From positions 105,507 to 169,506 of the forward strand of contig QZCP01000179.1 of NCBI GenBank assembly GCA_003956705.1: DNA of 64,000 nucleotides, read 5' to 3'. This stretch comes from Brevipalpus yothersi. Its lineage: Eukaryota; Arthropoda; Arachnida; Trombidiformes; Tenuipalpidae. The position numbers and the translations under genes are program-made. Shown here in pieces: positions 12,714 to 26,627 of this stretch. The notes beneath the pieces are model-generated. The model did not search any database, was not told the DNA's origin, and worked only from the letters and a program-made list of their open reading frames with translations. Within the stretch, counting starts at the first letter, position 1; every line of letters starts with the position of its first letter.

Positions 12714-13217
12714 GTAAGTGCGTCCACAAATCGAAACTATTGGATTAATTTTTCTACCAATTTTCTTACTAATACCGGTGCAATTGTCTACCTTTTGCTA
12801 CTTTTACTATCAATTTTATGGATCCTCTTCCTCTCATCAATTAGTGCTTCTCTCATATTCTCTGTCTTCTCTCAACTCTCTATCTGCTATCTCAACTTTC
12901 ACTTCCTCCTTCTTCTTCTTCTCCATCTTCCACCACATTGATACCTATTTTCTCCTTCTAATTCTTTCTATTCGGATTTTCCATCAACTAATTCTATTGA
13001 GCCTGGTTAGCCTAGCTTACTTCTATATCTCTTCATCACTCGAAGTTCTCATAGATATACAAGTTTTTACTCCATTCCAACTTAATAGTCCTTCCATCCT
13101 TCCCCAAAACTTTTGCATCACAAATCTTTATTCCTTCCCGGAATCTTCCGAACAAATTTTTTCTTAAAGCCTAATCTTAATCGGCAACCTATTTGTCCTC
13201 TCTCCTCTCACCTATAG
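12714..13217 (+). other. Probable intron in the actin 5'UTR
   Basis: A GTAAGT donor at 12714 and a pyrimidine-rich acceptor ending CTATAG at 13217 leave a 25-nt leader before the actin ATG. Such a leader intron is common in arthropod cytoplasmic actin genes. The intron is itself CT-rich and has an open frame that I regard as chance. Confidence 0.65.
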
Positions 13218-13242
13218 ACACAACCACCCCAATCAAATCAAA

Positions 13243-14373
13243 ATGTGTGACGACGAAGTAGCTGCTCTTGTTGTGGACAATGGTTCCGGTATGTGTAAGG
13301 CTGGTTTCGCCGGTGATGACGCTCCACGAGCTGTCTTCCCATCGATTGTCGGTCGACCAAGACATCAAGGTGTAATGGTTGGTATGGGACAAAAGGATTC
13401 CTATGTTGGTGATGAAGCTCAAAGTAAGCGAGGTATTCTCACCCTTAAATATCCAATTGAACACGGTATCATCACCAATTGGGACGATATGGAAAAAATT
13501 TGGCATCACTCATTCTACAATGAATTGAGAGTTGCACCAGAGGAACATCCAGTCCTACTTACCGAGGCTCCACTCAATCCGAAAGCCAATCGAGAGAAGA
13601 TGACCCAAATTATGTTCGAAACTTTCAACACCCCAGCCATGTATGTTGCCATCCAGGCTGTATTGTCTCTGTATGCCTCTGGTCGTACTACCGGTATTGT
13701 CTTGGATTCCGGTGATGGTGTATCCCACACTGTACCCATCTATGAAGGTTACGCTTTACCTCATGCCATTCTTCGTTTGGATTTGGCTGGTCGAGATCTT
13801 ACCGATTATTTGATGAAAATTCTTACCGAACGTGGTTACTCATTTGTCACCACCGCTGAGCGAGAAATTGTCCGAGACATTAAGGAAAAACTATGCTATG
13901 TTGCTCTTGATTTTGAACAGGAAATGATTACCGCCGCATCATCTTCATCATTGGAAAAATCCTATGAATTGCCTGACGGTCAAGTGATCACCATTGGTAA
14001 TGAACGTTTCCGATGCCCAGAGGCTCTCTTCCAGCCATCCTTCTTGGGTATGGAATCTTGTGGTATCCATGAGACCACCTACAATTCAATCATGAAATGT
14101 GACATCGATATTCGTAAAGATTTGTATGCCAATATCGTACTTTCCGGTGGTACCACAATGTATCCCGGTATTGCCGATAGAATGCAAAAGGAAATCACTG
14201 CCTTGGCACCAAGCACTCTCAAAATCAAGATCATTGCTCCACCAGAGAGAAAATACTCGGTATGGATCGGTGGTTCAATTCTTGCCTCTCTATCCACTTT
14301 CCAACAGATGTGGATCTCAAAGCAAGAATACGACGAATCTGGTCCCGCCATTGTCCACAGAAAGTGTTTCTAA
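13243..14373 (+). CDS. actin (Act5C-like): Cytoplasmic actin
   Basis: A single uninterrupted 376-residue reading frame is nearly identical to arthropod cytoplasmic actin. It forms microfilaments for cell shape, transport and division. Visible marks are the [21 protein letters not shown] start with the phosphate-binding DNGSG loop, the DNase-I loop [11 protein letters not shown], the ATP-binding [11 protein letters not shown], and the conserved end [10 protein letters not shown]. Length is the family norm. Codon use is richer in C-ending codons than in neighbouring genes, as expected for strong expression. The leader intron, CArG-like and TATA-like elements lie upstream. It is the most certain gene in the window. 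Confidence 0.99.
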
Positions 14374-14439
14374 GCGAACTATTTTTGCCGAACACAATAT
14401 CAACAATCAGCAAAACAAATCAACAATTTCAGAGGCAAT

Positions 14440-14602
14440 CAACACTCTTTCTCTATCTCTCTCTTTCTTTCTCTCTTTCTGTCTATCTTTCCTCTCTCTC
14501 TCTTTCTTTACTCTATCTTCTTTCTCTTTCTCTCTCTCTTTCTCTATCTGCCTCTTCCTATCACGTTCGCTATCTCTCTCTCTCTTTCTTTCCCAAACCT
14601 AT
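14440..14602 (+). repeat. CT-rich tract in the actin 3'UTR
   Basis: Imperfect CTCTCTTT repeats begin about 70 nt after the actin stop codon. The tract is likely transcribed as part of the 3'UTR. I found no clear AATAAA close by; ATTAAA near 14799 is a possible weaker signal. Confidence 0.6.
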
Positions 14603-15239
14603 ATCGACACATAATTATAATTATATCAGCTAGCAGTATGCCAAGCCCAAAGAGCATCTTACATTGAGAACAATCCGCTGGTACTGCTGACATGATTTCG
14701 AAATCGAACATACATAAATTGTGGAGGAGAATGTCCATCTCAACGGTCGAAGTAGCCCATCCATAAATATCGGATAATGAGGTATCTTCGTCTTATGATT
14801 AAAAACAAATACATATTAATACTATTGATATAAAAATTAAGCTGTGTTCAGTTGTTTTAAGCAAAAAAGAAGCTATCATCCGAAGAAGAAACAAAATCAG
14901 GTTAAGCGAATATTGATGATACAAGCAAATCGATGTAAAATTTGCCCAATAAACTGCCAATCGTTTAAAAATTGAACATCATCAAACTCATATATTTTTG
15001 GATATCTGACCATGAATGTGAGAATGTTTTTGTAACCAGTTGGAAAGAGTGTCCTGATCAAGAAATTGGAAGTTTTACTCATTTTTTTTGTGCAAAAAAT
15101 ATGCAAAATAGATTGATGACAAGTTTTGTCTAGCCTTGAATAAGTTCTGTTGGTTGAAAGTATCTAATAGGTTTAAAATATGATTTTTTTCCACAAGAAA
15201 CGAGCAAATTGGTACATTCTACCCAAATTATGACCTTAA

Positions 15240-15528
15240 ATAGTCAAACTATAACCTCACATCCTAGGATGGCTTGACGAGGAAGCCTTCGAAATTGTGT
15301 GTGATGCTGCTTACGATGTTGTTCTCAGAGCAGTCTCATCTTCTTGAGGACCAGATAAGGGATGCTGTTACTAAAAATGAATATGCATCAGCTTGCCTCA
15401 ATTTATCTTTACTCTCCTCATCCACAGGAATGAGAAATCACTTTGAGATACTCAGAATAGATCTGAATTCGAGGGACGCTAAATTTTTTGGCAAACTATG
15501 AAGATGGAGAGAGAGCAAGTAAAAGATG

Positions 15529-15600
<72 letters not shown>
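15240..15600 (+). repeat. Diverged direct repeat, copy downstream of actin
   Basis: This is the partner of 11790-12238: the same ordered words followed by a (GA)n tract at about 15539-15599. No actin coding sequence follows it, so if this is a duplicated actin 5' flank the second gene is gone. An alternative is a dispersed old repeat present twice by chance. Confidence 0.4.
15539..15599. repeat. (GA)n microsatellite
   Basis: About 30 GA units, almost perfect. Confidence 0.9.
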
Positions 15601-15603
<3 letters not shown>

Positions 15604-16429
15604 GCATAAACATAAGTTTCTGATCAATTCTGAGCACAGAAGACAATTATGGCAGTGGAATATCAATTTTTTTCACCTTCATTTCACAAAGTTATTCCAC
15701 AATGTAATGTCGAATCTGAGATTTGGGGTTCCAATCGCTTTCAAGATTCTCTATCAGATTGAGTTGAAAATCCAAAATTCCTCAATTTAATTTGCCACCT
15801 TTTGATCGATCGGTTTTGTTTTCTGTACCATTAGAAAAATTTTTATAGCCTGTATGACTCAGCTTACGCTATTCACACGATAATCACCGTCAACCAGTCA
15901 AGATGGTCTTCTCCTTCGATCTTGAGTGGACCAACAGATGATCATATCGCAGTGTATACCTGATATTTAGGCGTTTCAGTTTGCTATTTTAGGGTCATGA
16001 TACAAATCGTTCAGTTTATTCCGAAACATCCTCCTCACCACATTCACTCACACACACACGAGCACACATTTCCTGTTACATTCTGTCGTCAGCCTGAAGT
16101 AATGAGAAGATGTACCTGATCAATCTTTTCACAACTACTACTACTTATCAGTACACATTACACTACCATCTCTAACCGAAAAAAAAGATGTGTCTCATGA
16201 TAGTCATTAAATAATATGGTAGCGGAATGAATGGAGAAGTGAAATGATTCAAATTCGCTATTAATAAATCGGAAAATATTTGCCTCAAGTGATCGGCAAG
16301 GCTTGCAGGGGGGCTGTAAATAGTTTTACTTTCGATTTTCATGGAAGGAAGAGAGAGTAAAAAATTCTTCTCAACTTTTCACTTTTGATCTTTGATTTTG
16401 ATTCACATTATTCGGCTAACAAGTAACTA

Positions 16430-16438
<9 letters not shown>

Positions 16439-16488
<50 letters not shown>
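16439..16488. repeat. (CT)n microsatellite
   Basis: About 25 CT units. Confidence 0.9.
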
Positions 16489-16495
<7 letters not shown>

Positions 16496-16922
16496 AAATC
16501 TTTCCACGAGATTGTCAACCAGACTAATCATCTGGTTGATTAGCCATGATCTTGGTATCGGCGAATAGTAACAGCATTCAGCGTTAAACTGTTATCTTGT
16601 CAATTTCACTTTTGAGTTGTGCCTTTTATCAAGCTTCAACAAGTTTGTTGAAAAAAAGATTTTTCATTTACTTAAAAATCTTGTATGATCAACTATCAAT
16701 TGTCATCAATTGATAAATAGTTACAAGACAGATAGATGGATGACTGCATAGCCGAATCTTCACCACAACGGCAATTGTACAACTTCAATGGATACTCTCT
16801 CAATTTTGGTTTATTTTATTGACAAGATGATAATATACATCTGAAATTCCTTGCCAATCTGATCGGAACTAATCGGCTATTATCTACTATCGATTTATCA
16901 TCACATTGGATAGACTCAATAC

Positions 16923-16925
<3 letters not shown>

Positions 16926-16981
<56 letters not shown>
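16926..16981. repeat. (CT)n microsatellite
   Basis: About 28 CT units, 440 bp from the previous tract. Confidence 0.9.
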
Positions 16982-16986
<5 letters not shown>

Positions 16987-18786
16987 ATTGTAATTGTTGT
17001 GGACGAATAGGCCAATCGTATCGACCTCTATTTTGTCATGTATCCATCGTGTGGGTAAGAATGGCCCAGGGGATGAGGTTGATGAGTTTTCAAAAGTGTA
17101 GACCATTCTAAATCAAACAAACAGTAGTAACATTGATAACTTTCACAATGTCTACTGTAATCATTGGCACCCTGATGAATGGTCACAAAAGGTGATTCTA
17201 TCGATTTGCTTGAAAGATCATTGTGTTTTGTGAGTGTGGTATACATGGTATATACGTTTGGAATTGGTTCGATGAATCATCATCATGCCTTCAGATTGAA
17301 CATGGTGTATATAATATGATGAAACACCTTTGAAACTTTTGTTTCGAAAATGATATTGAATGAGAGAGAGAGAGGGCAAAAAAAATTCTTTGTAGATTTG
17401 ATGGAACATCAAAGTGTGTACCATCGTGATGGTTTGATAGATCCTGAATCAGTCCAAATGCTGTTGATATTGTTATTGTTTATCTGGATTAAATCAATAC
17501 AAAGGCTGCAAGTTATGCTTGGAATTCGAGATCATCCAAGCTCATCAGAAATGATTATGGAAAAAGGAAAGATGATGAAGAAGAAGAAGAAAAATAAGAA
17601 AGAATTTAATACCAACTTTGATGAATGTTGATCGTTCCAGTTGTATTAACTTGAATTCATTATCATCATCACATCATAAAGCTACTAATTTCAGCAACAC
17701 TTTCAACAACTTTCGCCCATCTTTCAACTGAACTTATTTTTCGGTGATAATAGTAATGATAATGAATCTTCATATATTATTGATGATACGAATTGATGAT
17801 ACATAAATATCAAGAAAAAAATCAAAAATCATGTTCTCCTTCATCGGCCAACAATCAGGCTTACTTTTATTCATTTTGATAATTTTTTATTCCCTTAGAA
17901 TTGAGGCAACAAAGATTCCATCAAGCGTAATTCAACTGGAATGTCATTAATCAGTCATCAGTTATTTGAGTAGAGAAGCAAAAATTTTTTCGGAAAGATG
18001 ATCAAATTAATCAAGATGATGATAGCTTTTTATCATCAAATGAATGAATGAGTATTTTTGATTTCATTCCACCCATCTTACGTACGAATTTTTGGTCAGC
18101 AATAAAATTTTTTCTCCTCCAATTCTCAATCGTATGTGGACATTCACCAAAGATTTTTGAAGTGTAATGAAAAGGATGCTGATTTTGATGACCGATTTGT
18201 TTTGGTTCACACTTATTATTGCCAAAGCAAGTGGGGGATCGTTTCATGTCTCGATGATTTCCTTTAATGTATCATATTCTGTAATTTAGTGCCGCAAAGG
18301 AAAGAAGCACAAGTCATTTCCTCTCTCTATTGGAACCAAGAATTTGGTGGCAGAAAAGCGAGACTATTCTTCTTCATCTTATTTTGATACATCCTCTTTC
18401 TACCTCGTTCTGAATGCTCCAAATGAAACAAAAGTGATTGAACTCTAAAAAAATAAGTAAGTTCCTCCATAACTTTGAAATATGATTTACGGAAATCAGC
18501 TCTCAATAGACATGTCTTGACTTTTTTTCCCTTTCTCTCTTACTTTCATTTCACAATATATATCTCAAATATCTCAAATACATGATCCAAACGAATATCA
18601 GGCCCAAAAATAATTCATTTTTTCTCTCTCTCTTTCTCTCTTTCTCTCATAAGCCAAATGAAACGAACATTTTGACTGATCGTGCTTTTTCATCTTCAAC
18701 ATATCAACATCTTATTGCAAGAGTCAAGATAATCCAATACAAAAGATAATTCATCAACAAATTCGACAGATTCTGATGCTAAAGCT

Positions 18787-18790
<4 letters not shown>

Positions 18791-18845
<55 letters not shown>
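18791..18845. repeat. (CT)n microsatellite
   Basis: About 27 CT units, roughly 430 bp upstream of the signal-peptide exon of the large secreted-protein gene. Confidence 0.9.
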
Positions 18846-18847
<2 letters not shown>

Positions 18848-18965
18848 CTCTTCATCTTTGCTAACATCCTTAAGAGTTCAACAAACCATATGAGCATCTT
18901 GTTCATCAAATTGACAATAGTCTTCACATACTGGATGAATCCACGCGAATGATGCTGAAGAAGGG

Positions 18966-18997
<32 letters not shown>

Positions 18998-19275
18998 GGG
19001 TGGGAAAAATGAGCATCTTCAAGTCTCTCTCCCAGTTTCCCTCTCTCTTTTTCTCATCAGATGCGGTGAGAGTATGGCTGGCAAACACATACGTAAAAAA
19101 GTTGCGAGTACCGTTAGTTGTGTTCTCCCGCCGGATCGATTATCAAGTTTTATCCCGAAAAAAGTCTCCTCCCAATCAGCCCGCGGCACTGATGCGGACT
19201 CATCTGAATCAGCATCTGAATGGCTTGATTCAGAATTCTGTTGAACTTAGAGAACGGCGACTTTTGATTTTCGGG

Positions 19276-22200
19276 ATGCGTTCTCTGTCCGTTTTGCAGG
19301 TTATTTTTCTATTTGTCTCTGGTGCTTTCGCTTTTCGTTATGTTGCCTTAGCGTCAACTCGTCATTCCAATGGTATGTTTTTTTAATCATCATATTGATG
19401 ATCAGAGATCATCTTTTCTAGTCACAACAAATTTGTTAGTTGTATTAATTTCGTTTTTCACTTTCAATTTTTGTTTCAAATCTTTTGTGATCCCTCATCG
19501 TTACATTCAGTGGCTGTGGTGACACATAAATCACATGCACTCATTGGATCTAATAGTTCCTATCATAATGGCATTAATTCATCAAATGAAAATGCTATCG
19601 GTAAGTGTGATGAGAATGTTTCTTTATTGCCCGAACTTTCACCATTTTCTGTTTCCTCTGATTTCCATCAGCTGATTCAATTTCCACATAGAAGCTTTTT
19701 ATCTGACTTTGAATTGTTTCAATCTTTTTGTCAGTGATAGATATCTTGTTCTATGATTATTTGGGAGAAATCGATTCATGAATTTTACGAGAATATTGAT
19801 GTTCTATCCATCAATAGAACTGATATACTGACTTGAAATGAGAACTTTAATCTGTACGATTACATCGATTCAGGAACAACTTTCTATTCAGATTTTCATT
19901 TGTGCTATATTTCCGAAGAAAATCTTGTTTTCATTCGAAAAAATTCTTCAAATTGAGATATAACCGCCAGATATATCGTTAATTTATTTATCCCTTCCTG
20001 TTAGCTTCCAAATGATCATTTGCCGATACGGGATCAAATTAATCTTACTATATTTTACTTCTTGCTGTTTTTGTTGTTGTTGTTGTTGTTTACCATTCCT
20101 TCCGATTATCGGAAATGAGCTGTAAAATGATATTCGACCATATAAATTCAATTCCGACTGAGCTGTCAGATGAGTAATGAAAAATTGCTATAACTTTGAC
20201 CAGTAATTGGCAGCTGAAAATTCTTCAATTCGTTTCTACATTTTCTTTTCTTTTGCTCATTTGATCATTCATAACTTGTGTACCAAAAAGCACTTATGGA
20301 CACTGATACATGAGTTGGAGCTCAATTTTTGCGAGTTAATAGTCACCAAAATGATCTTTTGAATACAAATGCTGATCGTTTGTGACATAAATTAGCCACC
20401 ATGTTAACGTTTTGAGCTTTAAGTGAAGAATTTCAACTTTTAACCCATTCACAAGTGACACACTACTATTATTAATTGATTTTAAGAAATAAATTAATAT
20501 TCAAACTTCACACTTCACAGTGAGTTGTTATTGGTGAAATCATTATTGAAAGATAGATTTTTTTCTGTAAACATAAGCAATTGATCTGATTTCTTCTTGG
20601 ACACACCTTTGATACATGTATTGATTCTCTATAATGATAATCGTATTTCTATTATATTCGGCGAAATGAACGAAAGCGAGGCCTAACGATGAAAGGATGA
20701 GCACAAGTAAATGATTTCATTGAAAAAACTAACGGTATTCCTACTATTAGCCCACTTTTACCACCCCCGAGGAGTGGAAGCCCTGAGCAAGCCGTTAACA
20801 CTCCTCTCAATCGAATGGAAGCGAGAGATAGAAAAAAAAACTATTCCAAATCCACAAGATTGAGCAATCGGCATCTTGATCATTCCATATAAACTCATAA
20901 TGAATTCATCTTGAATAGAGATTGCCTATTAATCTATACAATTTCATCCTTTCATCACAATTATTGCTAGATAAAAAGAAAAGAAATTGTCTAGCAAACT
21001 TTTTTCACTCTCTTATGAGCGATCTAATCAATTTTCGTGCCAAAAAAAGGAAAGTCTTCGATACTATCAATTCATTAAGCTGGATAAGCAAGATAAAGTT
21101 GATAGTAAAATGTATTCACACACAAAATTCAGTCTCATCCTGATACAATCAACCAATTTTTTTCCCAACTACTAAATTGAACATCAGGTTATCGTTAGCA
21201 CACACCTGAACCACACATCAAAAATTCTATCGCATGTCCCGGAGGCTGGACAGGCCTCATCATTCTAGCTGATTTGATTCGGATGGAAGATGATGATACT
21301 GATCTTGAGCATATTATGATACTATGCCATCCTACTACTATACAGTTTTCCTTCCGGATTGAGCTTTAACTCATTTTATTAGTTTTTCATTTTGCAATCG
21401 TAAAAATATTCCTCTTCTTTTATATCAGCCAGATGATGGAGAAGAATGTTTTCCGTTCACTTTTGTGAATTCAAATTAAGACCATATTCAATCAATTGGT
21501 GGTTTAATATTTGCGATTCAATTTCACATGCTATTCGAATCCATTTAATTTATCCATTTGAAATCAAAGTTTCAAGAGGAAGAGAGAGAGAGAGAGACAA
21601 AAGAAGTCAGATGGCTGATATTTTTGCTCAATGATTTTCACACGAATAGCATCACATGATAAGGTCAATAGATTGATCGTCTGGCTGTTAATGGCTTTGG
21701 TGAAACGAAAGCAAAAAAACTAAAACCAATGAGAATGTATGAGAATGAAACAAAAGCAGTCGTTGACAAAGTATTCATTTGAAATTATTTTTATTATTTC
21801 TTAACTGATATCATGAAGAAAAATATATATCTGTCTAATCCATATATATATACCTTTTGTTCAATCAATTGATGTGTTTGATTGAGGAATAGAGAGAAAA
21901 GAGAAAATTTGTCCAACAGTTGAGACGATTTAATGATGAAAAAGGTGATATTTTGATGGGAAAATCAATAAAACGATATGTTTTTGAAACATTAGTCAAT
22001 AGAAAAGTCGTGTTTTTCATTCGATTTGAGTGAAAGTGTTACATCTATTAGCGTTATCATAAACTTTATACTAGTGTCTATCATGTATGTATTTATATAT
22101 ATACATCCACACGATTTTCGATGAATGTTATCCTTTATTTATCATTTGTCATAATGGAAGCTGTAAATGCGGTTTCAGATTATGATGGATGGAATCGAAT

Positions 22201-25200
22201 TATTTTCACTGTTGAAATGTTAAGAATAGAGAAAGTACTTGAACAAAATGTAGCTTAAAGTTATATCCATCGCTCCATTAATCGTTCAAATTGTTCTCAC
22301 ATCATTTAGTGTACATCATCAAAATCGATTTAGTCATGACCATCTCGACTCCAATCGGCATGGTAGCAATGATATACACAAGCTTTTTTTTGTCAATTTC
22401 TGTCCATTAAGTTTGGATAATTATATTCCCAAATGATGAGAGAAGATCAGAGCTTTTTTGAGAAGGTTTCATGATTGATTTTAGAATGAATTAGATAAAT
22501 TTGGAATAAAAATGATGTGATTATGGGTTAATTCCTTCCCTCCAATGTGGGAATATGAGATTACCACTGTTTATGTCTAATTCGAGGGATTATCGAAGGA
22601 TCACATGAAATGATCACTCGCTCTCGATATTCAGTATCAGGTGAAATCACCATCATCAGTATCACTTGAGTTGGTATTGAACTGCGAAAAAAGATCGCAA
22701 TGTAGGCTTTACATGGAAGGAAGATAATTAAGCAAAATTCTTTGTTAATTGAATAAATTTCGTCAACAGCTGAGTGAATGTTGAAACAATGATGCGTTCA
22801 TTCAAAAGTCAAGTTCATTAGTGATTAGAAACTGATTTTTTATGCTTATTTTGGAGCTTTTTTGTGTTTCAAGTGGCTGAACATTTTCTCATCTTACATC
22901 TATTTTTAATGAGTAATTTTCCCTTTTTTCCTCTCTTTTTCTCATCTCAGACTCTGATGGTCATGCAAACGTTGTCAAATCGATATCTTCACTATTGTCG
23001 GAATCATTGAACAAGAGTATCGGCCATTTCAAGTATATCCAAGAGATCGATGAGAATACCAATAAAGTTAATCTCTCAACGATTGCTTTTAACGAAACAA
23101 CTCCAACATCAACAACACCATGCAAACAATCAGTCAATTATGATGATAATGGCTCTTCATCATCTTCTTCCGGTGAGAATCATTTAGCTGAATTAGCATC
23201 ACTTGTATATAAGTACATGTATATTAGGAGATGAAAATTGAGCTTTTGGTTGCTGACTGATAAATCTCACTAATGATTTTTTGGGTTTACAGAGCAAAGA
23301 GAGCCAACAAAAGTATCTCTCTATCCAGATAGGAGAAACCATACTAGGACAACAATACCTATGACAAACTATGCTGAAGGTAGGTCGATAGACTACGATG
23401 AGCAATCATTCAATTTTCTAGAAAAACTTTCGTGAAAAATGAAATTATTTTATCCTTTCAAGATTTATGCAAATATGCCCAAAAATTTTCATCAATCAAT
23501 CCCTACAAGAATGAAGGTTGTGTGTTGTATTCTCTGAATGCTTATCAGTTTTTTGGGACATATTGTTGAAGTCACATTCTGTTATGGAGATCCTAAAAAA
23601 GATTCGAGAATCACTTAAATTGCAACATTGCCACTCTTAATGAGCTCTCTAAATTTACTTTCACTTGTAATCTTGAGGCAAAATGACACCGGTATGGTGA
23701 TGCCTGGAGGCATTGTAAATTTTTTCTTGAAGATGATCGCGTTTTCCAGCTCAATTAAATCATTTGAAGTCTGAGTTTACCATCTGAATCAAGAAATTGT
23801 GAGGCCTCAGTATCTTCTCATCCACAATTAACATCAAGATTGATCAGGATTCTTATCAGTTTAAATTTGTATGAATATTTGGAACGCTGTCGATGTAATA
23901 GTGATACTTAGGATCACATTTTTCCAATCTGAAAGGTATCTTTCTCTACCCTTTTCATAAAATCCAGAACACTCTGGAGAGCCTCTTTGCTTCCTTCAAT
24001 CTGATTAAACCACACAAAAGTATTGCAATCGATGAAATTGATTTGTTTCCATAATATTTTTTTTTATTTTCAAAGACCTTCCTAAACAAGAGGTAACCAC
24101 TAATTTACCAATGATCACAATTGATTTGGAGGAAGATTTGCGAGAATCTCGTCGAGGTAATGTATCAAGTTGAGAAAATGTTATATTTCAACTATCATGA
24201 TATAAATTGGATTGCTTTTTCGAAACTCAGATGAAGCTAAAACAGAGCTCAAAGATGTTAAAGATGTTGTCCCAACTGTTGATCTTCGACTAGTCAATCA
24301 TTCTACTCTGGTAAAAGTTCCAGTGAATAGGGTCAAAATTCGCAATCGTTGGAATTCAACCAACACTGTGCTGAATGAGACTCGATTCGATGATGATTAT
24401 GAGCCGACAAGTAATCAAGGACCAAGAAAATCTCCAAAACCGGAAGACACGCCACTATTTCCGTTTGGAGCTCGATTTCTTAGCGATTCATTTCGAAAAA
24501 CTGAGGCAATCAGTCTCACAAAACCAGATAAGTCACCATCAGGATATCAAACATCTATCCACTATGTCCAATCACCACCTCAATCACTGTCACACAAATT
24601 ATCAACCACAGACTTGACTCACCATTCTGAGCATACCAAAAATTCCACCAAGTTCATATGTGTCGAAATTATCAATGGACAAGTTCGCCATCCACTGTTC
24701 CACAAGGAAGTTTTCCCTGAACTTCATACACCATCACTCATTATGCCCACCATTCCTCGGGTTCCTATGAAGTATGAAACTTATGTATCATACAATCTTC
24801 ATCATGCAAACAAATCAGATTCCGATTTGACTACTGCTGCCGATAGAACTGAGCGAGAGAGGTCAAAATTTTATGCTGACCAGTATCGTCCGATAAATTT
24901 GGATTCCATTGAATATCTTCGAAAATATCCGGAACTAGCCAAACACAAGGAGAATGGCCACAAGCTGACCGATGATACTGTGAGAACATCATACAGTCGA
25001 AATTATGATCCAAAATCAGGCTACATTCCAGTCTCATCTAAGTTGAGTGTCGAAAATCTTGGATCCTCTAATCCTGGTAGCTCACCGTCCAGCTCACAAG
25101 TGTCTAGTACTAAACAGATCAAAATTGAGCCAATCGTTAAGACAGGACCAGGAATAGTTTTACCTGGAGCACCAAATCATTTGACTAGATCGAAGAATTC

Positions 25201-26236
25201 TTTAAAAACTCAAAAACAACTTTCCTCTTCAATCGATATTAAGCATCATCAACATCAACCGCCAAAAGTACCAGCCAAACCAGAGGAATATTCCGTGGAA
25301 GGTGTTACCGATGAAGATGATCCGGATGATATTCCAGTTGATATTCCTAATCATTCCAGTTTCAATGAACAGTCTATGAGTGTTCCAACCCCCATTCCAC
25401 CATCTCCTCTATTGGGTCTTATGGACACGATGCATGATCAGAAAACACTGAGTGAATTGCTCAACAGCCATGATCTTTTGAATCATCATGATTTATCCAT
25501 TAATCCATTGACTGATCCAGTGGAAAATCGTCCCACATCTGATTATCTTGTGAAGCAATATAATTCTCTGAAGAGCCCGAGTATTCCACACAGTATGAAA
25601 GACACAATTGCACACTATAATGCCCTCAACAGACCGCTCACAAGTCCATACAAGCTGAGCAGCCCGGAGCATGGTATCATCTACTATGAGCCACAATATG
25701 GATTCAATCATGATCCAGCCATGATATCTCCTTATTTGGCCTCAATACAAGGAACTTTTGCTCAACATAAAAATGCTAAATCTAACAAAAAAAGTAAATC
25801 TAGGCGCACTAAGCCATCCACCGGTTCCCGGCAATCACGATTCCTTTCACGTGTTACTCCGGAAGATTACAAAAATTACAATCGACACTTTCCCACCATT
25901 TCTGGTAATTCAAACAATAAGCTAATGTATCCCTACGGTAGACTATCACCTAGTGCACAATCTGTGGGCAACAAGTATTTCTTGGTTCCTTCCATTCCAG
26001 CAGCATTGACAGCAAAATCAGCCAAACGAAAACGAAATTCAGGAAAAGTCAAAAGAAATGAGAATCGAAGAAGTAGCATAGATCAGATGTCCAACAGTCC
26101 ATCAGTTGCCGAATCAATTGATATGCCAGTAAAGTGTCTTCAAGACGGCGGGAATTGCCTTTCCTCACCGTCTGACATGAACAATCGAAGGAATATGATC
26201 AAATTTGAGCTCAAAGATGCTCTCTCTCGAACATAA
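19276..26236 (+). CDS. Secreted protein of 860 residues, not recognised
   Basis: Six exons (19276-19372, 19511-19600, 22951-23172, 23293-23379, 24076-24156, 24231-26236) close in frame, and all five introns are phase 1. The first exon encodes a clear signal peptide (MRSLSVLQVIFLFVSGAFA). The small middle exons are Ser/Thr/Asn-rich with NxS/T sites. The last exon encodes 668 residues that are rich in Ser, Pro, His and Asn, and nearly free of Cys until the last 30 residues. Basic patches such as KSAKRKRNSGKVKRNENRR could be dibasic cleavage sites. I recognise no domain. Low complexity and secretion suggest a cuticle, matrix or salivary-type protein, but this is a guess. Symmetric phase-1 exons would allow exon skipping without frame loss. 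Confidence 0.7.
19601..22950 (+). other. Large intron of the secreted-protein gene
   Basis: This 3.35 kb intron lies between exons 2 and 3. It holds a short (TTG)n run near 20070-20090, AT-rich sequence and a few short open frames without domains. No nested gene or RNA gene was recognised. Confidence 0.6.
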
Positions 26237-26414
26237 CATCTATCCATGAGTGTGCCAAAATCTTCGATAATAGAGATATATATTATCAATTATCTTTCCA
26301 ATCCACTGCAGGACATAGATTGGAGATCCATGTCCAAAATTGAGCAAAAAAAATATCACATCAATCAGTGTACATACATAATTCTTTATATAAATTTCTT
26401 CATATTCATCTGTT

Positions 26415-26420
26415 AATAAA
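26415..26420 (+). promoter_or_regulatory. Poly(A) signal of the secreted-protein gene
   Basis: AATAAA lies about 180 nt after the stop codon of the six-exon gene. Confidence 0.6.
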
Positions 26421-26499
26421 CATTGATTCATTTCGACTTCTGGATCGTTTTATATTTTATATATTATAATTAGCTAATTGCAATCTGGCTGAAAATGAG

Positions 26500-26585
26500 G
26501 TATTGAAAGGATGACGTTTTCCTTAATACTCATAAAGGTTGAATTTTATCACATTCACTTTGAATCACTGAAACTTTCATGAATC
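26500..26585 (+). repeat. Tandem-unit end repeat, copy 1
   Basis: About 86 bp starting GTATTGAAAGGATGAC and ending in a TCATGAATC word recur at 28002-28087 with few differences. They mark the left end of each duplicated unit that carries the small secreted-protein gene. Confidence 0.7.
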
Positions 26586-26627
26586 AAAATTTTTCAGGTT
26601 TAATCAGATCATATTGAACCTCTATTA

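Larger units (their letters stand above)
15601..19275. other. Gene-poor spacer with CT microsatellites
   Basis: This is 3.7 kb between actin and the large secreted-protein gene. It holds three long CT tracts, listed separately, a short AC-rich patch near 16047-16060, and TGATGA-rich low-complexity DNA. Open frames such as 17350-17631 end in Lys-rich low complexity and show no domain or splice support. I see no gene. Confidence 0.55.

Noticed and set aside
12718..13167. 149-residue frame just upstream of actin
   Set aside because: It lies within the probable 5'UTR intron, begins at GTG and is Leu/Ser-rich from CT-rich DNA; not a gene.
17350..17631. 93-residue frame ending in a Lys run
   Set aside because: It starts in a GA patch and ends in AAG repeats; no family or splice evidence.
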